Source: Desulfobacteraceae bacterium
Lineage (GTDB): Bacteria; Desulfobacterota; Desulfobacteria; Desulfobacterales; SURF-15
Length of the DNA stretch: 32,519 nt
Reading direction: 5' to 3'
NCBI GenBank assembly: GCA_003599475.1
Contig: QZKK01000001.1
Location: 1-32,519 of the forward strand
The notes below the pieces were generated by a model. It made no database searches, was not told the origin of the DNA, and was given only the letters and a program-made list of their open reading frames with translations. Made by a program: the position numbers and the translations under genes. Positions 7,934 to 15,378 of the stretch are shown in pieces (within the stretch, counting starts at the first letter, position 1; every line of letters starts with the position of its first letter).

Positions 7934-8605
7934 GTGTATGCCATGTCAAAAACTGCAGGCCTCGACACTTTAAACCGCATCCTGTTTGCCTTCCTGCTTC
8001 TTTCTTTTTTCATCGGCTGTACGAAAGGTTATCGATTGTCGTCGCAGGCGGATCCGGTCTGCGGGCAGGAGGCCGATGAAGCGATCGAGAGGGGGGATTA
8101 CGAGGAGGGAATCCGGCTTCACCTGGACATTCTGGAAAAGGAGCCGGGAAACGGCCTTGCGATGTACCACCTGGGGTATGCCTATGGCATGGCAGGAGAC
8201 AGCATCAAAGAGATCGAATCCTATGAGAAGGCAATTGCACTCGGCTACAGGGGGGATGCAGACTTCTATTACAATCTCGGCATGGCCTATGGGGAACTGG
8301 ATTCGACGCAAAAAGCGATTTCCGCATTGAAGAGAGCCCTGGAGATCGATCCTGAAAGCGCCGATATCCGCGTCGGTCTGGGACTTGCCTACCAGGCCCA
8401 TACCGATTTGAGATCTGCGGAGGAAGAATTCAAAAAGGCGATCGAAACGATGCCGGAACACACCGATGCACGGTTCAACCTGGCCGTTCTGTATGCCGAT
8501 TCCGGAGATTTGCAGAAGGCGCGCGAGCAGTTGAAGAAGATACTGGAGATCGATCCCGACCGAGATGACGCCCGGGAGTTTCTAGAGAGCATCGAAAAGG
8601 AATAA
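7934..8605 (+). CDS. TPR-repeat lipoprotein
   Basis: Secreted lipoprotein of tetratricopeptide repeats, a protein-binding scaffold. A hydrophobic signal segment ends in the lipobox FFIGC at about residue 29; after it come about five TPR units, e.g. AMYHLGYAYGMAGDSIKEI, DFYYNLGMAYGELDSTQKAI and ARFNLAVLYADSGDLQKAR. The length is 223 residues. The strong GAGGAG at 7921-7926 best fits a GTG start at 7934 (7-base spacing); an ATG at 7943 is also possible but lies further from it. It is followed after 15 bases by the DUF1232 gene, with which it is probably cotranscribed. Partner unknown. Confidence 0.82.
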   Translation: MYAMSKTAGLDTLNRILFAFLLLSFFIGCTKGYRLSSQADPVCGQEADEAIERGDYEEGIRLHLDILEKEPGNGLAMYHLGYAYGMAGDSIKEIESYEKAIALGYRGDADFYYNLGMAYGELDSTQKAISALKRALEIDPESADIRVGLGLAYQAHTDLRSAEEEFKKAIETMPEHTDARFNLAVLYADSGDLQKAREQLKKILEIDPDRDDAREFLESIEKE

Positions 8606-8620
8606 TCGAGGAATCATTTT

Positions 8621-9016
8621 ATGCAGGGAACCCTGTTCACCCGATGGAAGCAGAAGGCCCGGAAGCTGAAGCGGGAGATCTACGCGATTTACCTGGCCTA
8701 CAGGGATCCGAGAGTCCCCTGGCATGCAAGAATCTTTGCGGCATGTGTGGTCGGGTATGCGTTCAGTCCAATCGATCTGATTCCAGACCCGATTCCGGTT
8801 CTCGGTTATCTCGACGATCTGATTCTCATCCCCATCGGCATTGCGATCGCCGTAAAGATGATCCCTCCGGACGTGATGCGGGAATGCAGGGAAAAGGCCT
8901 GCGAACTTTCCGCGACAGGCAAAAAGAAGAAGAATTGGATCGCCGCCGCCCTGATCGCTTCGGTATGGATCGTTTTGTTCGTTTTGACCATTCTTTATCT
9001 CAGGCGGTGGTTTTAG
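8621..9016 (+). CDS. DUF1232 (YkvA-like) membrane protein
   Basis: Small membrane protein of unknown function. The family signature FSPIDLIPDPIPVLGYLDDL is complete (about residues 48-67), in a hydrophobic region, preceded by YLAYRDPRVPWHARIFA. A second hydrophobic helix (IAAALIASVWIVLFVLTILYL) lies at the C-terminus after a KKKKN stretch. The length is 131 residues. The start has a weak AGGA site 15 bases behind the TPR lipoprotein gene. Members often accompany envelope-stress or transport genes, but no role is established. Confidence 0.85.
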   Translation: MQGTLFTRWKQKARKLKREIYAIYLAYRDPRVPWHARIFAACVVGYAFSPIDLIPDPIPVLGYLDDLILIPIGIAIAVKMIPPDVMRECREKACELSATGKKKKNWIAAALIASVWIVLFVLTILYLRRWF

Positions 9017-9077
9017 GAGTCGCCTAAAGCCTTTGCTGCCGTCGCGCCACCGGTTCGTCGCGTGCGGGTGAAGACGC

Positions 9078-9974
9078 ATGACCATCAAAAGCGAAACAGC
9101 GGTCCGTTCGGGCAGATCGGTCACGATGATCGCCGTTGGGGTCAATATCGGGATGATCCTTTTGAAACTGGCGGCGGGTTTTTTCGGGCGCAGCCAGGCA
9201 CTGATCGCCGATGCCGTGCATTCCGCATCCGACCTCGTTACGGATGCCATCGTACTCGTCGGTCTTCAGCTCGGCCGAAAGGCTCCGGATGAAAAACACC
9301 ATTTCGGTCATGCGCGCATCGAAACGATGGCCTCGGCCGTGGTTGGAATGGTGCTGATCACAGCGGCGCTGTATCTCGGAATCAATTCCGCTTTCAACAT
9401 CTACCGCCATTCGGAATATCACCCGAAACTGATTTCGATTCTGGCCGCGGCTGTTTCCGTGGCTGCAAAGGAGGCCCTGTATCATTATACGGTATTTGTC
9501 GGGCGGCGCATCAAGAGCCCTCTGGTCGTCGCAAACGCCTGGCATCACCGGTCGGATGCATTTTCCTCCGTTGCGGTGCTGGCTGGCGTAACCGCGGCCT
9601 ACTTCAATCCCGCATGGCATATCCTGGATGCGTACGCGGCATTGCTCGTATCCTTTTTTATCGTAAAGGTGGGAATCGAAATTGTCGCAAAAACGGTCCC
9701 TGAATTCACCGATGCGGCTCCATCCAGCGAGGTACTGAAGAATATCGAAAAGTGCGCAGTCAGTGTTCCCGGTGTAATCGGTGCTCACGACCTCAGAGTC
9801 AGGGTTTCAGGAGGCGCTTATCAGATGGAAATCCATATTCTGGTCGACGGGCAGTTGACGATCCTTCAAGGGCACCGCATCGCCAAGGCGGTCGAGAAAT
9901 GCATCCAGGAGGAGATCGAGGACACGGACAGCGTGATCGTTCACGTCGATCCTGCGAACGAGCGGCCGTCCTAG
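9078..9974 (+). CDS. Cation diffusion facilitator (CDF) family metal transporter
   Basis: Inner-membrane divalent-metal/proton antiporter exporting Zn, Fe, Mn, Co or similar ions. Six membrane segments are visible in the first 210 residues. The transport-site motifs are intact: ADAVHSASD in helix 2 (H48, D52) and AWHHRSD in helix 5 (H157, D160), with the KHHFGHAR loop between helices 2 and 3. The cytoplasmic C-terminal domain (about 215-298) carries the ferredoxin-like fold typical of the family, including VRVSGGAYQMEIHILVD. The His/Asp pairing suits Zn-like ions, but metal identity is inference. The length, 298 residues, is normal. It converges on, and overlaps by four bases, the C39 peptidase gene on the other strand. 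Confidence 0.88.
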   Translation: MTIKSETAVRSGRSVTMIAVGVNIGMILLKLAAGFFGRSQALIADAVHSASDLVTDAIVLVGLQLGRKAPDEKHHFGHARIETMASAVVGMVLITAALYLGINSAFNIYRHSEYHPKLISILAAAVSVAAKEALYHYTVFVGRRIKSPLVVANAWHHRSDAFSSVAVLAGVTAAYFNPAWHILDAYAALLVSFFIVKVGIEIVAKTVPEFTDAAPSSEVLKNIEKCAVSVPGVIGAHDLRVRVSGGAYQMEIHILVDGQLTILQGHRIAKAVEKCIQEEIEDTDSVIVHVDPANERPS

Positions 9975-10939
9975 CTCTTTCCTGTAGCGGCCATTCGCCT
10001 TTTGATCTCCTCAAGCGTTTCCAGATAGATTCGTTTGAGCGGCCCGCCGCATCCGACGGCCTTCCGCGCGGCTTCGAGAGCCTCTTCCGTTTTGTTCTCC
10101 TCTGAGAGTATCTGCGCCAAGTTATTGAATACGGAACCTTCCCTCGGGAACCGGCATGCCGCCTCACGAAGCACCGCCTCGGCGTCCGAAAGGCGTCCCA
10201 GACGATAGCGGCAGTTTGCAAGACCGATATGTGCCGCAGCGCTTTCCGGCCATCGATCCATGACCGCCCGATACCCTGCGGAAGCCTGCCGGAGCGAACC
10301 CGCCTTTTCCAGTCCGATGACGGCTCTTATGGAAGGTTCCAGCGCGGCTGTCGCAGGGAGGCGTTCGGGAGGCAGAATGAGAAGCCCCCAGCTCCGGCCT
10401 CTGCGCCACGTCCTTTGGAAAATCTTCAGATCGACCTCCTTGAAAGGCTCTGCTCCCGAATGAAGGAGGACGGTTTCCCCGGTTAAATCGTAGCCGACGG
10501 CCAGTGCATAATGCCAGACCGGGATCCAACGAAGCCCCAGATTCTGAAGGACGATCACCGGATTCCCGGCGGAAATCTCGAGCAGCAGCGCGTCCATCCC
10601 CGTGATCGGATATGCGAGCCTTCCCAGCCGGCGGGCCGCAGAGATGAGATCCGGCTGCAGGCTTCCTTCCAGAGAAGGGGTAAATACCATGGGGGAGATA
10701 TCGTCCGGGCTCACGGAGACGCCTGAAAAGGCAAGCGCCATGGCGAGTGCCGCCGGGCCGCACTGGCGATCCCTCTGGGCAAAGAAAGGCACCTCCCGGA
10801 GGAGGCATCGGGGAGCGATCGAATCGACGGTCCCAATCGAAATCGGGCTCCCGGAAGGCGCCGGAAGCCCGCTGCAGCCGAGCATCAGGTAAAAAACAAT
10901 AAAAAAGATGTGAACCGGTTTTAGCCCGATGTGATTCAA
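9971..10939 (-). CDS. PA2778-like C39-family cysteine peptidase with TPR repeats, lipoprotein
   Basis: Envelope-located papain-fold peptidase of the PA2778 type. A signal segment ends in LMLGC (Cys22, lipobox). The C39-like domain has the nucleophile in DRQCGPAALAMA (C60), the histidine in VWHYALAVGYD (H143) and an Asp at 151. The C-terminal half (about 205-315) is TPR, with AAHIGLANCRYRLGRLSDAEAV and SVFNNLAQILSEENKTEEAL. The start at 10939 is TTG without a clear ribosome site, about 10 bases after the PA2779-like stop, so it may rely on coupling. C39 domains usually cleave double-glycine leaders, but no such substrate is encoded here; its companion is the PA2779-like gene immediately upstream. 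Confidence 0.8.
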   Translation of the reverse strand: MNHIGLKPVHIFFIVFYLMLGCSGLPAPSGSPISIGTVDSIAPRCLLREVPFFAQRDRQCGPAALAMALAFSGVSVSPDDISPMVFTPSLEGSLQPDLISAARRLGRLAYPITGMDALLLEISAGNPVIVLQNLGLRWIPVWHYALAVGYDLTGETVLLHSGAEPFKEVDLKIFQRTWRRGRSWGLLILPPERLPATAALEPSIRAVIGLEKAGSLRQASAGYRAVMDRWPESAAAHIGLANCRYRLGRLSDAEAVLREAACRFPREGSVFNNLAQILSEENKTEEALEAARKAVGCGGPLKRIYLETLEEIKRRMAATGKS

Positions 10940-10949
10940 ATTGTAAACT

Positions 10950-11405
10950 CTATCTTTTGCCTTGGGACTTTACGAAGGGAAAAACATCGGTGAACCCCAA
11001 AATATCTGTGATCAGAAGGACGAGAAAGATCAAAACGACAGCACCGATGATCGCACCGACGCCGTTTCCACCTGCAGGCAGATTCTCGATCCGGTCCGCA
11101 AGCTCGATGACTTCGGCGTCCGAGAGACTGTCCACCCGTTGCATCACCTCCAGGTAGGAAATTCCCCTTGAAAGCAGCGCCGCTTTCACTTCTTCCCTTG
11201 AAATCAGGTCCTGGAGATAATCACGAGCCGTTTCTCCCTGATTGAGATCGGGATTGAGATCGGGATTGCCACCGGGATTCTGATCGATCCACTCCTCGGT
11301 GGTGACCACCGCCGCTGCGGCATAACGGTGCGGAAGCGAAATAAAAATGGTCAGCATCACCAAAAAAAGGCTTGCAGCTCTACAGCGGTTCCTGATCCCA
11401 TCCAT
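10950..11405 (-). CDS. PA2779-like small membrane protein
   Basis: Companion of the PA2778-like peptidase, of unknown function. It has a signal peptide (about residues 8-30), then RDYLQDLISREEVKAALLSRGI, the helical RVDSLSDAEVIELADRIENLPAGG segment, and a C-terminal membrane helix (IGAIIGAVVLIFLVLLITDILG) ending in FTDVFPF. The Asp-Ala/Ala-Asp segment, the PAGG turn and TDILG-TDVFPF are the hallmarks of the family. A short internal repeat, NPDLNPDLN, lies near residues 46-54. AAAGGAGGA precedes the ATG, a strong ribosome site. It is cotranscribed with the peptidase gene downstream. It may be the peptidase's substrate or membrane partner; this is inference from constant pairing. Confidence 0.82.
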   Translation of the reverse strand: MDGIRNRCRAASLFLVMLTIFISLPHRYAAAAVVTTEEWIDQNPGGNPDLNPDLNQGETARDYLQDLISREEVKAALLSRGISYLEVMQRVDSLSDAEVIELADRIENLPAGGNGVGAIIGAVVLIFLVLLITDILGFTDVFPFVKSQGKR

Positions 11406-11424
11406 TGCTCTGTTCCTCCTTTAA

Positions 11425-11536
11425 GATTGACGGTCTCGTAAAATGTCGAAAATACCCATCTTTCCGTCGACGAAACCCGGAATCAGTCCAAGTGTATTCA
11501 AACGGGTTCCGTCTTTCAATGGGGTAACCCGATTTT
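11425..11536. repeat. Decayed dispersed hairpin repeat
   Basis: The segment begins GACGGTCTCGTAAAATGTCG and has imperfect inverted arms CGAAACCCG (11471-11479) and CGGGTTCCG (11503-11511), with GTGACGGTC at its far end echoing the start. It resembles a degraded copy of a common dispersed repeat of the 'GACGGTCTCGTAAAAAGTC' kind. It lies between the TPR lipoprotein stop and the PA2779-like ribosome site. Confidence 0.35.
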
Positions 11537-11545
11537 TGGTGACGG

Positions 11546-12001
11546 TCATTCTCCAATTCTCTCCAACTGTTTTTCGACCTTCATGGATCCGTCGACGTCC
11601 TTTTTAAGATACATCCCGGCCAGCCGGTTGAACTCACGGGCCTGTTTTCTGTCTCCCTTCATCAACCACGCCTCCGCCAGAAAGTAGTAATTATACCCGT
11701 TGGCAGGGTCGATGGCGATCGCCTTTTCGATGATCCGGATGGCCTGATCCGGCTCTTTCGACGCGATGAATGCCTGGGCCTGATCGGTAAGCTTCAAGGA
11801 AGCGATGGCACGGGGACCCGGGGCTACGGGCTTCGTCGTTTCGGGCTCCTCCGATTGTACTGGGGGAGCCGGGACTTGGGGCGTCTGCCGGGGGGTCTGC
11901 TTCGGGCGGGGAGGAGCCTCGGGAGGCAGGGTGGCGCAGCCGGTGGCCAGAAGCAGCACCCCGGCCGATATCAGAAGGATCGTTTTACAGCTTATCGACA
12001 A
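11546..12001 (-). CDS. TPR-containing lipoprotein coupled to PBP1B
   Basis: Small lipoprotein with lipobox LLATGC (about residues 17-22), then a long Pro/Gln/Thr-rich linker (about 25-65) and two TPR-like units (AQAFIASKEPDQAIRIIEKAIAIDP and YNYYFLAEAWLMKGDRKQAREF). The length is 151 residues. The start is TTG at 12001, inside the end of the PBP1B gene. It is supported by a strong GAGGAGGT eight bases upstream that is itself coding sequence of the PBP, so the two are translationally coupled with a 17-base overlap. The arrangement recalls LpoB-type lipoproteins that activate PBP1B, but this protein is TPR-based and its role is inference. Confidence 0.78.
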   Translation of the reverse strand: MSISCKTILLISAGVLLLATGCATLPPEAPPRPKQTPRQTPQVPAPPVQSEEPETTKPVAPGPRAIASLKLTDQAQAFIASKEPDQAIRIIEKAIAIDPANGYNYYFLAEAWLMKGDRKQAREFNRLAGMYLKKDVDGSMKVEKQLERIGE

Positions 12002-14306
12002 AGTCTCTGACCTCCTCGAGAATCCTCTTTAATGGATTCCGCATTCCATGCAGGGGACATGTGCCTGCAGGAAGCTGGTTTTCCAGGAAGATTTCCTGCA
12101 AAGGATTGGGGCATTGTCCTCTGACCGCGATTTGGCCGCTTTCGGAGCATACCGTTTTTTCGAAAATTCCCGGCGGCATCTGGAACCATCCGCCGGATGA
12201 AAACTGCGGAATTTTTTTCACCAGATCGGCCCAGATGGGGAGGGCCAGGGTGGCTGCAGCGCCCTGCATCGGCGTTTGATCGTCGAAGCCGATCCAAACC
12301 AGAGCGAGCATATCGGGTGTGTATCCGACAAACCAGGCGTCCCTCGAATCATTGGTGGTTCCCGTCTTGCCGGCAACAGGCTGGGTGATGCCGTATTTCT
12401 TCAGGGACCTGGCGGTTCCATCGGTGACCGCGCTTCGAAGCAGGGAGCTCATCATGTAGGCTTTGGCCGGTGAGGTCACATTTTCAACCCTCATATGGCG
12501 GCCCTCCAGGATCTTTCCGTTTTCATCTGCAACATCTTTCAGGGACAGGGGGAAAGGGAGCATGCCGTCTGCGGCAAATGGGCAATACGCCCTTGCGAGT
12601 TCGAGCGGAACGACCTCCAAGGCGCCCAAGGCAAGCGAAGGGTAAGGCTTCAAGGGCGTTGAGAAGCCGAAGCGCAGGGCGTTTCCGGCGATTTCTTCGA
12701 TTCCGATCTTCATCGCCAGGTCCACTGCACCCAGATTTACGGATCGTGCGATGGCGGTTCTCAGGGTGACGGTCTGTCCTTCAACGAACGAGTCGTTTTG
12801 AGGACGCCAGATCTTGCCGTCCACTTCGTAAGACGCGGGAGCATTCGACAACCTTGAAACCGGGCTGTACCGGTCAAGGCCGCAAAGAAAGACGAAAGGC
12901 TTGAAGGCGCTGCCGGGTTGCCGCCTTGCCTGAACCGCCCGGTTGAACTGGCTTATCGTGTAATCCCGTCCTCCCACCATGGCCAGCAGATAGCCTGTCT
13001 TGGGCTGCATGACGATGACGGCTCCCTGAAGCTTTTTATCCGGATCCTTTCGCATCAGCGAGGGGTATTCTTTTTCGATCCGGGCGAGTCCATCGGACAA
13101 AGCCTTCTCCGCTGCACTTTGAACCTCCGTATCGAGGGTGGTGAAGATGGAAAGTCCAAGGCTCGACAGCGCCTCCTTCGGATAGAGCGCCCGGAGCTGC
13201 GTGGAGAGGTAATCCATGAAGTAAGGAGCCTTCTTTCCGTAAGCGTGAAATCCGGCCGCGGACACAGGGAGGCTTGCGGCCGACTCATAGCTTTGCCGGG
13301 AAATCCAACCGAGCCTGGACATGATTTTCAGTACGGTGTTCCTTCGTTCCCGGCATCGCTCCCTGTCGACGTAAGGGCTGTAATGATTCGGCGCCTTTAC
13401 AAGCCCTGCGATGGCGGCTCCTTCTTCAAGGCTCAGCTCGGAAACGGGTTTGGCGAAATAGAAATAGGAGGCCTCTCCGAGGCCGTTTATCGCGACAGAT
13501 CCCTTCTGGCCGAGATAGATTTCATTGAAGTAGATTTCAAGAATCTCATTTTTTTCATACATCACCTCCAGGACAACGGCCATGAGCGTCTCTTTCAGTT
13601 TTCTTGCCGCCGTCCTTTCGGGGGTCAGGAAATAGTTCTTTGCCAACTGCTGGGTGATGGTGGAGCCTCCCTGAACGATCCTGCCTTCTTTGAGGTTTAC
13701 GTAAAGAGCCCGAAGAATTCCCAACGGATCTATGCCGAAGTGTCTATAGAAGTCTGCATCTTCCGCCGCCAAAAAAGAGTCCCTGACGTGTTTCGGCACC
13801 TGGCTGATGGAGATGAGCCGGCGCTCTTCCCTTTCGGGATCGAAAAAGAGCATGAGTTCCTCAGGCTCAAGCTCCAGAAGGGGAATCTCTTCATCGCTTC
13901 GAAGATGGGTGATCCGGACGATCTCGTGATCGTTTACGGCGATTTTCACCTGAAAACCTGCCCTTTTCCTGAAGGGGAGATTGAGATCGTGAAGAAAAAG
14001 CTCCAGTGTCTCTCCGATTTGCCGCATCTCTCCCTTCCGAGCGGGGGGTGAATCCGTAAGCCGGTAATTAAGCTTTCTCAATCTGGATAAGACGTGCTTC
14101 CGGTCGATCCTCTGGCCGGGGAAAAAAAGGACCGAATCCGAATAGACTTTCGATGGTATCCTCCAGCGCCGGCTCGAAAAGCGGTTTTCGATCTCCTTGG
14201 AAAGGTGCCAGCCATAGAAGCCGGTCCCCAGGAGAAGGAGAGCAACCAGACAGACGGTCCCCTTGAACAGCGGAAGAAGGAATCTTGGGCTCTTTCGATC
14301 TTTCAT
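11985..14306 (-). CDS. mrcB: Penicillin-binding protein 1B, bifunctional glycosyltransferase/transpeptidase
   Basis: Class A PBP that polymerises lipid II and cross-links peptidoglycan in the periplasm. A basic N-terminus and membrane anchor (about residues 13-33) precede a UB2H-like PBP1B domain (about 48-165; WRIPSKVYSDSVLFFPGQ). The GT51 domain has E182 in AAEDADFYRHFGID, GGSTITQQLAKNYFL and the second glutamate E240. The transpeptidase domain has S466xxK469 in GSAFKPF, SVN at 522-524 and KTGT at 647-650. The C-terminal extension has four cysteines (VCSESGQ, QCPN, TCPLHG and others). The length, 773 residues, matches PBP1B, and all catalytic motifs are intact. The ribosome site is weak. 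The TPR lipoprotein gene overlaps its 3' end. Confidence 0.92.
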   Translation of the reverse strand: MKDRKSPRFLLPLFKGTVCLVALLLLGTGFYGWHLSKEIENRFSSRRWRIPSKVYSDSVLFFPGQRIDRKHVLSRLRKLNYRLTDSPPARKGEMRQIGETLELFLHDLNLPFRKRAGFQVKIAVNDHEIVRITHLRSDEEIPLLELEPEELMLFFDPEREERRLISISQVPKHVRDSFLAAEDADFYRHFGIDPLGILRALYVNLKEGRIVQGGSTITQQLAKNYFLTPERTAARKLKETLMAVVLEVMYEKNEILEIYFNEIYLGQKGSVAINGLGEASYFYFAKPVSELSLEEGAAIAGLVKAPNHYSPYVDRERCRERRNTVLKIMSRLGWISRQSYESAASLPVSAAGFHAYGKKAPYFMDYLSTQLRALYPKEALSSLGLSIFTTLDTEVQSAAEKALSDGLARIEKEYPSLMRKDPDKKLQGAVIVMQPKTGYLLAMVGGRDYTISQFNRAVQARRQPGSAFKPFVFLCGLDRYSPVSRLSNAPASYEVDGKIWRPQNDSFVEGQTVTLRTAIARSVNLGAVDLAMKIGIEEIAGNALRFGFSTPLKPYPSLALGALEVVPLELARAYCPFAADGMLPFPLSLKDVADENGKILEGRHMRVENVTSPAKAYMMSSLLRSAVTDGTARSLKKYGITQPVAGKTGTTNDSRDAWFVGYTPDMLALVWIGFDDQTPMQGAAATLALPIWADLVKKIPQFSSGGWFQMPPGIFEKTVCSESGQIAVRGQCPNPLQEIFLENQLPAGTCPLHGMRNPLKRILEEVRDFVDKL

Positions 14307-14382
14307 GGACAGGGAACTTACGAAAACCCTCGATTTTTGTCAAACGGGGAGTCAGGATTGCTGAGGAATGCGGGAATAAACC

Positions 14383-15084
14383 TTACAGGCGGCTGAGGCG
14401 AAACCGGTCGCCGGCACCGAAGCGGATGGTTGTTTCGTGTCGGTAAAGGGTGATCGAGCCTTTTCCGTAGACCTGCCAGAGGCCTTGAGGACCGTCGTCG
14501 AGCATGCCGGTCTCCTCATCGATTCCGATCAGAAGCATTTCAGGCAATCGCCGCTTCAATCGATGCGCCCACAGGTACCCGAACGTGTCATGATGCGGCA
14601 GAATGCAGGCGGTTGGGATCAGACCGAGTCCCTTCAGAACACGGCCGGAGGAATGGTCGAAAAAATACCGGCAAAGCACCATGGCACCGGCGCTGCTGCC
14701 CGCCAAAACCGCACCCGATTCATAGGCCGAAACGATGGCCTTCCAGGCCCCGGAATCGGAAAGGCTTTGTGCCAGATGGCGGGTAAAACCTCCCAAAAGA
14801 TAGATCAATCGGGAACGGCGCAAGGCGGAGATGATTTGAGGATCCTCTGCCGTCGTGCGATCGATCAGGGGGAGGGCGGATGCACGGGTCGCCCCCAGGT
14901 GTTTGAACCAACGCACCCCGTTTTGCCCTGCCCGTTTGTGGTTGTCGTCCGGCGCGGCGGCCGCCGGGATGATGCTGACTTTCACATCCGGCCCGCCGGC
15001 CAGCGACAAAGCCTTCCGGTCCGGCTCGGACATCATCCCGCCGAATTCCGCCCCCCCTTCGAGCAGTATGTGGCCCTTATTCAT
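14383..15084 (-). CDS. Cyanophycinase-like S51 family peptidase
   Basis: Serine peptidase of the S51 family (cyanophycinase / peptidase E fold), acting on isoaspartyl or aspartyl dipeptide-like bonds. The nucleophile elbow is LAGSSAGAMV (S131), followed by HHDTFGY (H164/H165) and IGIDEETGML; ILLEGGAEF and IYLLGGF are the usual glycine turns. The length, 233 residues, is a little short of cyanophycinase and closer to the generic family. No cyanophycin synthetase is present, so true cyanophycin degradation is not supported. A GGAGGAT lies rather far (13 bases) from the ATG. It is upstream of, and in the same direction as, the PBP gene, 76 bases away. Confidence 0.82.
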   Translation of the reverse strand: MNKGHILLEGGAEFGGMMSEPDRKALSLAGGPDVKVSIIPAAAAPDDNHKRAGQNGVRWFKHLGATRASALPLIDRTTAEDPQIISALRRSRLIYLLGGFTRHLAQSLSDSGAWKAIVSAYESGAVLAGSSAGAMVLCRYFFDHSSGRVLKGLGLIPTACILPHHDTFGYLWAHRLKRRLPEMLLIGIDEETGMLDDGPQGLWQVYGKGSITLYRHETTIRFGAGDRFRLSRL

Positions 15085-15149
15085 ACGAAATCGGCATCCT
15101 CCGGTGCTCCGTCAGAACGGCCGAGTAGCCTTAACGTAGTTTTTTATTG

Positions 15150-15219
15150 TAACCACGAAAAACACGAAAATACCGAAAGTTATTTCTTGAGGATTTTTAT
15201 TCGTGTGTCTCGTGGTTTC
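15150..15219. repeat. Palindrome of CACGAAA words
   Basis: The left arm AACCACGAAAAACACGAAAA (15151-15170) is mirrored by the right arm ATTCGTGTGTCTCGTGGTT (15199-15217). The loop contains TACCGAAAGTTATTTCTTG. It belongs to the same CACGAA vocabulary as the outer arms of the element at 5698-5872. It sits in the divergent space between the S51 peptidase and dehydrogenase genes. Confidence 0.7.
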
Positions 15220-15302
15220 ATCCGTATCCCGCATCCCGCAACGTGAACTGAATTATAGCCTTGCGGCCGAGAAAATGGAATCGATTTCCAGGCAAACTGT
15301 GC

Positions 15303-15340
15303 TATAAAAAAGACTTGAGGCTTCGCCTCGGTCGGGAATT
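15303..15340 (+). promoter_or_regulatory. Possible -10 box and leader hairpin of the dehydrogenase gene
   Basis: TATAAA at 15303-15308 could be a -10 element, although no convincing -35 is seen. Just behind it, GAGGC/GCCTC with a TTC loop (15317-15329) forms a five-pair hairpin followed after seven bases by a T-run (AATTTTT). This could be a leader hairpin or a weak attenuator. Confidence 0.25.
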
Positions 15341-15378
15341 TTTGAAACGAAAAAAGGAGCCATGGAAAGGGGAATCCG

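Noticed and set aside
12918..14051. 377-residue plus-strand open frame opposite PBP1B
   Set aside because: Fully antisense to a gene with all PBP motifs; no domain, ribosome site or membrane pattern of its own.
14383..15084. True cyanophycinase in a cyanophycin storage pathway
   Set aside because: No cyanophycin synthetase in the window and the motifs only support the general S51 family.
14437..15246. 269-residue plus-strand frame opposite the S51 peptidase
   Set aside because: Antisense shadow ending in the CACGAA palindrome; no recognisable features.
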